From Deltaproteobacteria bacterium (lineage in GTDB: Bacteria > Desulfobacterota > Syntrophia > Syntrophales > UBA5619), in assembly GCA_026388345.1 (NCBI GenBank), contig JAPLJY010000319.1, positions 1 through 20,039 of the forward strand: 20,039 bases of DNA, written 5' to 3'. Position numbers and translations under genes: made by a program. Numbering within the stretch: the first letter of the stretch is position 1; each line of letters begins with the position of its first letter. Of the stretch, positions 9,584-15,143 are shown piece after piece. A model generated the notes under the pieces. That model was not told the DNA's origin. It did no database searches and saw only the letters and a list, made by a program, of their open reading frames with translations.

Positions 9584-10783
9584 TCAATAGCGCAACTCTT
9601 CCCTCATCTTGCGGATTACGAGCAGGGCGTCCGCCCCTCCCACCGGCTCCAGCGGTGAAAAGGCGCCCGATACCATATCCCTCGCCTCCATGAGCCCCCG
9701 CGAGGTCACCACCATCACCGCATTGAAATAGGGAAGATCGGCCCGCAGATCGGGAAAGGGGGAAGAACCGCCGATGAATCGCGTCGCCAGCGCGTTGTCC
9801 CCCGAGATCTTGATCAGGATATCCTCGATCATCATCGCATAGGTCGCCCGGTCCACCAGCTCATCCGGCCGGAAATTCCCGTCCGGATAGACCTCGAGAC
9901 CCCGCATCCCGATCCGGATCATCCCCTCAATGTCCGCCCGAAGCGGATGGCTGCCGATATCCGCCGCGCTGGTCCGCCCGGCGGCGGTCGACTTCGCCTT
10001 TTCCGGATCCTTGAAGGCCGTGTCGAAGGTCTTCGGCGTTCGGCGGGCGTAGAGGACGTCGATCTTCAGCTCCTCCAGAAAGAGTGCCGCCGCATCCGCC
10101 CGGGTGATCCGTTCGACCAGGGCGATCTTTTTCCCCGTCGCGGTCCCCGGCATCGCCCGCTGGATCTTCTGCACCAGCTTCCATCGGCCGTCGGCCTCCT
10201 TGATGTATTCCCCGTTCAGATCCAGGACCCGGCTGAACATCCGGCCGGACTGATCCAGATCGAGAGCCGCCAGATAGGCCTCCCCCATGAAATAATAGGC
10301 GGAGGCGGCCTTCGGATCGATCAGCACCGCCCGGTCGAAGGCATCCTTCGAATATGCAAGCCACGCCTCATCAGGCTTGCATACGGTTCCGATGCGCAGA
10401 CACACCGAATGGCTCAGGGTGTACACACGGATGAACCCCACCAGGACGAAGATCTTCTCCTGATCGCTCCGGGTATGCTTCTCCGCCTGCTTGAGGGACT
10501 CCAGTCCACCCGTGAAATCCCCCTGGCAGGCCTTGACGAGTCCGATCCCGGCATGGGCCCGCGCATACCGCGGATCCAGCCTTAGGGCGAGTTCGAATTC
10601 ACGTCCCGCATCGGCGAATTTCTCCTGATCCAGCAATCGGATGCCGGTAAAGGTGTGTTGCTCCGGTGTATCGAGCTGGCTCAGGGGCTGTTGCGCCTTC
10701 GGTCCGCAGGAAATCATCAGGACACCTGCGGTCAAAACCACCAGGAACCGGAACAGGTTCATGGGTTTCATTCGGTTTACCAT
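9584..10783 (-). CDS. lipoprotein with TPR repeats and S-layer-homology (SLH) motifs
   Basis: 399 residues. A basic, hydrophobic leader ends in LMISC, giving a lipobox with Cys26 as the likely lipidated residue. Residues about 40-215 contain tetratricopeptide units (for example GREFELALRLDPRYARAHAGIG, shown shortened as ALRLDPRYARAHAGIG, and DAFDRAVLIDPKAASAYYFM). The C-terminal part carries SLH-type segments: ERITRADAAALFLEELKI, then GLEVYPDGNFRPDELVDRAT, then SPFPDLRADLPYFNAV with a closing PLEPVGGADALLVI. SLH domains usually bind cell-wall polymers, so this may tether the outer membrane to peptidoglycan while the TPRs bind a partner protein. The start is ATG 10783 with AAAGGAGAA upstream. 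It appears monocistronic, with its own promoter and terminator. The specific role is unknown. Confidence 0.82.
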   Translation of the reverse strand: MVNRMKPMNLFRFLVVLTAGVLMISCGPKAQQPLSQLDTPEQHTFTGIRLLDQEKFADAGREFELALRLDPRYARAHAGIGLVKACQGDFTGGLESLKQAEKHTRSDQEKIFVLVGFIRVYTLSHSVCLRIGTVCKPDEAWLAYSKDAFDRAVLIDPKAASAYYFMGEAYLAALDLDQSGRMFSRVLDLNGEYIKEADGRWKLVQKIQRAMPGTATGKKIALVERITRADAAALFLEELKIDVLYARRTPKTFDTAFKDPEKAKSTAAGRTSAADIGSHPLRADIEGMIRIGMRGLEVYPDGNFRPDELVDRATYAMMIEDILIKISGDNALATRFIGGSSPFPDLRADLPYFNAVMVVTSRGLMEARDMVSGAFSPLEPVGGADALLVIRKMREELRY

Positions 10784-10850
10784 CGCCTTCTCCTTTCTGT
10801 AGGAACTCCCCGTTTCAATGCAGATATTTCCCCCTCCAAGTCTTCGCTGT

Positions 10851-10879
10851 TTCTTATCTTCATACCCTTTTCAAGTCAA
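10851..10879 (-). promoter_or_regulatory. probable sigma-70 promoter of the TPR/SLH lipoprotein gene
   Basis: Minus strand: -35 TTGACT (10879-10874), a 17-nt spacer, then a weak -10 TAAGAA (10856-10851), 68 bp upstream of the start codon. The -35 box and spacing are good; the -10 box matches only half the consensus. Confidence 0.4.
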
Positions 10880-10884
10880 GCAAA

Positions 10885-10978
10885 TTGAAGATCTCCTCAG
10901 CAAGTTGCGGAGAATCTTCGATCCTTAAGAGGAATAAAACATTCGTCTATGCTCGCTTACCCCGCAGCAAGCTGCGGG
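10885..10978. repeat. pair of related hairpins sharing a CAGCAAG-YTGCGG core
   Basis: Hairpin one (10885-10921) has imperfect arms TTGAAGAT / ATCTTCGA around a CTCAGCAAGTTGCGGAG core. Hairpin two (10961-10978) has perfect arms CCCGCAG and CTGCGGG around CAAG. The cores are near-identical, which suggests two units of one REP-like family about 50 bp apart. Confidence 0.5.
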
Positions 10979-11086
10979 AATGGCTCGCTGGCGGATTCCC
11001 CGCTTTCCCGAATTTGACCATCCGAAGAGGCCACGAAAACGGGCGGCACGCAATGTTGCGGAGTTCCCCTTCCGCCATCCCTTTCA

Positions 11087-12022
11087 CTACCGGCCCAGAA
11101 AGGCCCCGATCCGCCCGGACGCCGTCTCGACATCCCCCGGGTCGAGCCAGCCAACCTCCCGATCGGCGGCAAACCAGGTCATCTGTCGTTTCGCGTAGCG
11201 GCGTGTGTCCCTTTTGATGAGACCTACCGTCTGCTCCAGACTCTGCCGTCCCGCAAGGCAGTCAATCATGTGCCTATACCCTAAGGATTGCATTGATTTG
11301 AGAGATTCTTCATAGCCCTTATCGAGAAGCCGCCGGACCTCTTTTGCAAAGCCGTCCGCAATCATCTGCTCCGCCCGCCGGTCGATCCGGTCGTTCAGGC
11401 TCTCCCGGTCCAGCCGGAGGCCGATCCGCAGGGCCGCGTAGGGTGCATCCCCGAAACGGTGTTCCTGCTGATGCTCCACAATGGACCGGCCCGTCAGCTC
11501 CAGGACCTCCAGAGCGCGGATGATCCGGACGCCGTCATGCGGATCGATCCGGTCGGCGGCCCGGGGATCCCTGGCCCGCAGCCGCTCGTATAGATGGGCC
11601 TTCCCCCGGCTGTTCATCTCCTGCTTCAGTTCCCGCCGCAGGGCCTCGTCCGCCCCCGGTCCGTCGATCAGCCCTCCGAGAAGGGCCCGGACATAGAGCC
11701 CCGTCCCCCCGACGACGAATACCGGCTTCCCCTGGCGCCGCAGAGCGTCGATCACCCCGTGTGCCAGCCCGACATAGCGCGAGGCGTCGAAGGGCTCATC
11801 CGGATCGACCACATCGAGGATGTGGTGGGGGATGCGCCCCCGCTCCTCCGGCGTCGGCTTCGCTGTGCCGATATCCATGTGCCGGTAAACCTGCATGGAA
11901 TCGGCGCTGACGATCTCGCCGCCCCACCGGCCGGCCAGTTCCAGGGCCATCCCCGTTTTTCCGACGCCGGTCGGTCCAAGGATGCAGATCAACCTGGGTT
12001 TGGGGTCGTCAGGAACGGTCAT
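11087..12022 (-). CDS. miaA: tRNA dimethylallyltransferase
   Basis: 311 residues from ATG 12022, chosen because the P-loop then falls at its usual distance and AGAGGAGA lies just upstream, across the mutL stop; a longer frame reaching back into mutL is unlikely. The enzyme transfers a dimethylallyl group to A37 of tRNAs that read UNN codons. Motifs: GPTGVGKT (16-23), DSMQVYRHMDIGTAKPT (41-57), HHILDVVDP (66-74), GGTGLY (105-110) and the RYAKRQMTWF segment near the C-terminus. It lies 7 bp after mutL, and the mutL-miaA pairing is common in bacteria. Confidence 0.96.
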   Translation of the reverse strand: MTVPDDPKPRLICILGPTGVGKTGMALELAGRWGGEIVSADSMQVYRHMDIGTAKPTPEERGRIPHHILDVVDPDEPFDASRYVGLAHGVIDALRRQGKPVFVVGGTGLYVRALLGGLIDGPGADEALRRELKQEMNSRGKAHLYERLRARDPRAADRIDPHDGVRIIRALEVLELTGRSIVEHQQEHRFGDAPYAALRIGLRLDRESLNDRIDRRAEQMIADGFAKEVRRLLDKGYEESLKSMQSLGYRHMIDCLAGRQSLEQTVGLIKRDTRRYAKRQMTWFAADREVGWLDPGDVETASGRIGAFLGR

Positions 12023-12029
12023 GCCCGGG

Positions 12030-13847
12030 CTATCTCCTCTTGAACAGTTTCTCCAACTCTCCTTTGGAGATGACAACCGTCAGGGGTCTCCCGTGCGGGC
12101 AGGTGGCGGTGCGGGGGAGCGCATCGAGATCGCGGCAGAGGCTTTCCACCTCCGGGCCGCTCAGGCCCCGGTTTGCCTTGACGGCCGCCCGGCAGGCGAG
12201 GGCGGTGAAGATCCTCTCCCGCCTCTCCGCAAGCGGCAGGTTGGAATCCCCTTCCATGCATTCGGCCAGGAGATCGCCGATCAGCGTCCGCGCCTCCGCA
12301 TCGGACAGGAAGGCGGGAATGGCCTTCACGACGACGGAATCCCCGCCGAAGGCCTCCACCTCCATCCCCGCCTCCTCGAGAATCGGGATGGATTCCGTCA
12401 GGAAGGAAAGATCGCGGGGGGGAAGACTGACCACCTCGGGCATCAGGAGACGCTGCCCGGGCGCGCCCCCTTGCGTTTCTGCCGCCCGCTTTTTCAGCCC
12501 CTCAAACAGGATCCTCTCATGGGCGGCATGCTGATCGACGAGAACCATCCCTTCCTCCGCCGCAAAGACGAGGTATGTCCCCGCCACCTGGCCGAGATAA
12601 ACGAGATCGGAAAAGCGGCGCTTTTCTTCCTGCCGTTCCGTTTCCGGCCGGGAATCGCGGGAAATCGTCGCCGCCGGTGACAGCAGCGTTTCCGGAGGTG
12701 ATACGGCCTGTCGCCCGAAGAAGAGTTTATCCGGTCCCGAGGAGATCCGGTACCGCTTCAGGGCCTCTTCAACGCGTTCGGCATAGGCGCTGCGTGTTGC
12801 GTCCTGCGATCCCGATCTCTCAGCCACGGGGACACGATGCGGCATCGTGTCCCCGTTCCCCGCACCGATTGCACTGCCCAAGGTCTCCACGATCAGTGCG
12901 TAGATCCCCCGCGGATTCCGGAAGCGGACCTCCATCTTTGTGGGATGGACGTTCACGTCCACCTCGCCGGGCGGCACATCCAGGAAAAGGACAACCGCCG
13001 GATAGCGCCGGGGCTCGATCATCCGGCGGAAGGCCGTCATAACCGCGTGGTTCAGCAGATAATCCTTGACGAACCGGCCGTTCACGTAAAGGTATATCTG
13101 GGCGGTGCTGGAGCGGGTGAATTCCGGACGGGACACAAACCCCTTGAGCGCTGCACCATCCGTCTCCCCCGCCGCCGGGACAAGCTGTCCCCAAAAATCC
13201 CGGCCCATGGTAAGGGCGATCCGCTCCGCAAGATCCTTTGCGGCCGGAACATTCATCAGCGTCCGGCCGCCCGCGGAGACCTGAAGGCGGATCCCCGGCT
13301 TGGCGAGGGCAAGGCGCGTGATCCAGTCAAGACAGTACCCCTGTTCGGTCATCTCGCCCTTGAGGAACTTGCGGCGGACGGGAACCGGTTCAAAGATACG
13401 GCTGATCTCTATGGACGTGCCGGCCGGGCAGCCCGCATCGGTCTGCTCCTGAATCTCCCCACCCTCGATGATGATCCGCGTGCCGACGGGTGATTCGGTC
13501 CGGCGGGTCACCATCTCCACGCGGGAGATCGAGGCAATACTGGGCAGCGCCTCGCCCCGGAAGCCGAAGGAACGGACCCGGTAAAGGTCCTCGAAGACCG
13601 CAATCTTGCTCGTCGCGTGGCGGGCAAAGGCCAGGGGCACATCCTCCGGCGCGATCCCTTCCCCGTTGTCGGTTACGCGGATGGCCTGACAGCCGCCCTT
13701 CACCAGTTCCACGGAGATTTCCGTAGCCCCCGCATCCAGCGCGTTCTCCAACAACTCCTTGACGATGGACGCCGGTCTTTCGACCACCTCGCCCGCAGCG
13801 ATCCGGTGGGTCAGCGTCTCCGGCAGAACAATGATTTTCCCCGGCAA
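12030..13847 (-). CDS. mutL: DNA mismatch repair protein MutL with endonuclease motif
   Basis: 605 residues from a TTG start at 13847, preceded by AAAGGGGGAAAC. A longer frame reaches 13916, but its extra 23 residues are encoded in part by the 189-bp repeat and match nothing in MutL, whose first residues (IIVLPETLTHRIAAGEVVERP) follow the TTG directly. The GHKL ATPase has ENALDAG (34-40), DNGEGI (60-65) and GFRGEAL (95-101). The C-terminal domain carries the nuclease metal motif DQHAAHERILFE (438-449), an ACR segment near 551 and CPHGRP near 583, so it should nick DNA itself as in MutH-less bacteria. Odd feature: residues about 332-340 in the inter-domain linker are encoded by a palindromic repeat. 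mutS is not in this window. Confidence 0.95.
   Translation of the reverse strand: MPGKIIVLPETLTHRIAAGEVVERPASIVKELLENALDAGATEISVELVKGGCQAIRVTDNGEGIAPEDVPLAFARHATSKIAVFEDLYRVRSFGFRGEALPSIASISRVEMVTRRTESPVGTRIIIEGGEIQEQTDAGCPAGTSIEISRIFEPVPVRRKFLKGEMTEQGYCLDWITRLALAKPGIRLQVSAGGRTLMNVPAAKDLAERIALTMGRDFWGQLVPAAGETDGAALKGFVSRPEFTRSSTAQIYLYVNGRFVKDYLLNHAVMTAFRRMIEPRRYPAVVLFLDVPPGEVDVNVHPTKMEVRFRNPRGIYALIVETLGSAIGAGNGDTMPHRVPVAERSGSQDATRSAYAERVEEALKRYRISSGPDKLFFGRQAVSPPETLLSPAATISRDSRPETERQEEKRRFSDLVYLGQVAGTYLVFAAEEGMVLVDQHAAHERILFEGLKKRAAETQGGAPGQRLLMPEVVSLPPRDLSFLTESIPILEEAGMEVEAFGGDSVVVKAIPAFLSDAEARTLIGDLLAECMEGDSNLPLAERRERIFTALACRAAVKANRGLSGPEVESLCRDLDALPRTATCPHGRPLTVVISKGELEKLFKRR
12826..12856. 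repeat. palindromic repeat, copy A (inside mutL)
   Basis: A perfect inverted repeat: the core arms GGGGACACGATGC (12828-12840) and GCATCGTGTCCCC (12842-12854) flank a single base and extend two more paired bases on each side. It is read through in frame by mutL as G-D-T-M-P-H-R-V-P. It belongs to the same family as copies at 15100, 18322 and 18467. Confidence 0.85.
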
Positions 13848-13880
13848 TGTTTCCCCCTTTAAGGCTTCAATTCGAGACCT

Positions 13881-14069
13881 GCGCAACTGGGAAACCGGAT
13901 CCCTTAAAGCGCGCATTTGAGATTTTTCGGGGCTCCCTGCCCCCGCTACGGAGCGCCCGCAAAGACGACTGTTTGAGCACGAGGCGCGAGTTTCGTCTTT
14001 GCAGCGAAGCGAGGAGGCGCAGGGTCGAAAAAGGTCCGGCGCGCGGAGGGATCACGATTTTCAAGGGTC
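13881..14069 (+). repeat. 189-bp dispersed repeat, copy 2
   Basis: Full-length partner of 4051-4239, in opposite orientation. The internal inverted repeat has arms GCAAAGACGA (13959-13968) and TCGTCTTTGC (13993-14002). The adjacent GC-rich hairpin (GGGGC with GCCCC) is also retained. The stretch from about 13913 to 14029 keeps the same open frame in both copies, but the two copies alone do not show convincing protein-coding constraint. Confidence 0.8.
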
Positions 14070-14076
14070 TCCATGT

Positions 14077-14115
14077 AAAAAGACCGCAACGCCCCTGTGG
14101 CCGGCCGTTGCGGTC
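14077..14115 (-). terminator. rho-independent terminator of the envelope gene cluster
   Basis: Perfect 10-bp arms GACCGCAACG (14082-14091) and CGTTGCGGTC (14106-14115) enclose a 14-nt loop. On the minus strand the stem is followed by a run of five Ts. It starts 40 bp after the LPP20-like stop codon and should end transcription before mutL. Confidence 0.85.
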
Positions 14116-14155
14116 AAAAGCTTGAGACACCGGTTTCGCCGTGTGGTCCCCGGCG

Positions 14156-15037
14156 TTAGTCGAGGACGATCATCACCCTGCACTTTTTCAGAAAACTCTG
14201 ATTATCCCCACTGGCGCGGATCTTTTCGGCCTCGGCGTTCGAGATCACGATGTCCGACCGCCCCGCCCCCTCGGTCCTGAGCCCCTTCGCACTGTACGGG
14301 CTGTTGGTCACCCGGGGATTGCTCTGGGCCGCCGTCAGGTCGCGCGCATAGCCGCTCATCCCCTGCTGAACGGCGTATTCACGCTCGACGTTCATCGACC
14401 CGTAGACCTCCTGCCCTTTTTCATCGATGATCCGGGGGGACATGGCCGGCCGTGCCTGGATCCCGCGGGCATCCACTACGAGACCCGTGAAGACCTCGGA
14501 TGCCGGCGCCGGGGCAGGCGCTTGCGGCGCCGGTGGCGGCGTGGACGGAGCCTGTCTCTTTTCCAGGATTCTGGGAATGACCACCGAGGCGAAATTCCCT
14601 GAGAGGGGCATCCGGACGGTCACCTCCACGGTCCCGTCGGACATATATTCCTCCTTTATCACCTTCGCCCCCTTGACGATCCCCTGGACCTGGGTGTTGA
14701 TGACGTCGCTCTCCACGATGAAATCCTTGACCATGGTGGTCGAATCCACCCGCACCCCGTTGACCACCTCAAGCAGATCCCGATAGGCCACGACCCGGGC
14801 CGCCCGTAGGGCGTTGGGACGTGCCTGGGGCGTTCCGATGTAGCGCTGCGGAGGGGCGCCGATCCCTACCGCCTCGACATAGCCGTCGGTCCAGTTGACC
14901 ACCCCCTTGTTGCCCATCTGCTCGATGATCTGGTTCCATTCGGGCGCACCGACCTTATCCTGGCCGACCGCCACCCCCGTGAGACACAGGATCATGGCTG
15001 CGGTGATCGCCGCAGCCGCCCAAAGCCTTGATTTCAT
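14156..15037 (-). CDS. secreted LPP20-family-like envelope protein
   Basis: 293 residues. A clear signal peptide (basic start, hydrophobic core, likely cleavage near AVGQ at residues 23-26) has no lipobox cysteine, so the product is probably periplasmic. Residues about 75-150 (ALRAARVVAYRDLLEVVNGV, then VKDFIVESDVI, GIVKGAKVIKEEYMSDGTVEV) resemble the LPP20/FlgT-N-like fold seen in many Gram-negative envelope proteins. A proline/alanine-rich linker follows (TPPPAPQAPAPAPAS, about 165-180). The second half starts at FTGLVVDARG and ends with KKCRVMIVLD; it looks like a separate domain but I cannot name it. The start is ATG 15037 with AAGGAGGT upstream. It is last in the cluster, before the terminator. 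Confidence 0.8.
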   Translation of the reverse strand: MKSRLWAAAAITAAMILCLTGVAVGQDKVGAPEWNQIIEQMGNKGVVNWTDGYVEAVGIGAPPQRYIGTPQARPNALRAARVVAYRDLLEVVNGVRVDSTTMVKDFIVESDVINTQVQGIVKGAKVIKEEYMSDGTVEVTVRMPLSGNFASVVIPRILEKRQAPSTPPPAPQAPAPAPASEVFTGLVVDARGIQARPAMSPRIIDEKGQEVYGSMNVEREYAVQQGMSGYARDLTAAQSNPRVTNSPYSAKGLRTEGAGRSDIVISNAEAEKIRASGDNQSFLKKCRVMIVLD

Positions 15038-15099
15038 AGATACCTCCTTGTTGATCGCATGAGCCGTTTCTCATCCGTTGCCAAACTCAAACCACCAAT

Positions 15100-15126
15100 G
15101 GGGACATGATGCCGCATCGTGTCCCC
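15100..15126. repeat. palindromic repeat, copy B (intergenic)
   Basis: Arms GGGGACATGATGC (15100-15112) and GCATCGTGTCCCC (15114-15126) flank one base. The arms match except for one position that is a T opposite G (a G-U pair on plus-strand RNA). It lies between the GNA1162-like gene and the LPP20-like gene. Confidence 0.85.
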
Positions 15127-15143
15127 GTCGATTCCCAAAAAAC

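Larger units (their letters stand above)
10784..11086. other. 303-bp gap between miaA and the TPR/SLH lipoprotein gene
   Basis: No credible gene. It holds the probable lipoprotein-gene promoter, the two related hairpins, and just after the miaA stop a weak terminator-like stem (11072-11076 with 11042-11046, followed by four Ts on the minus strand). Open frames across it have no recognisable family. Confidence 0.55.
13848..14155. other. 308-bp gap between the LPP20-like gene and mutL
   Basis: No credible gene. It consists mainly of copy 2 of the 189-bp repeat and the terminator of the LPP20-like gene. Any mutL promoter would have to lie in or beside the repeat; I could not pick one with confidence. 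Confidence 0.6.

Noticed and set aside
11036..11076. Terminator-like stem after miaA
   Set aside because: The stem is only about five pairs with a large loop and four Ts, too weak to list as a terminator.
13156..13171. Short GGGACA / TGTCCC inverted repeat inside mutL
   Set aside because: The arms are only six bases, it lacks the extended arms of the palindrome family, and it encodes ordinary MutL residues (GQLVP), so it is probably chance.
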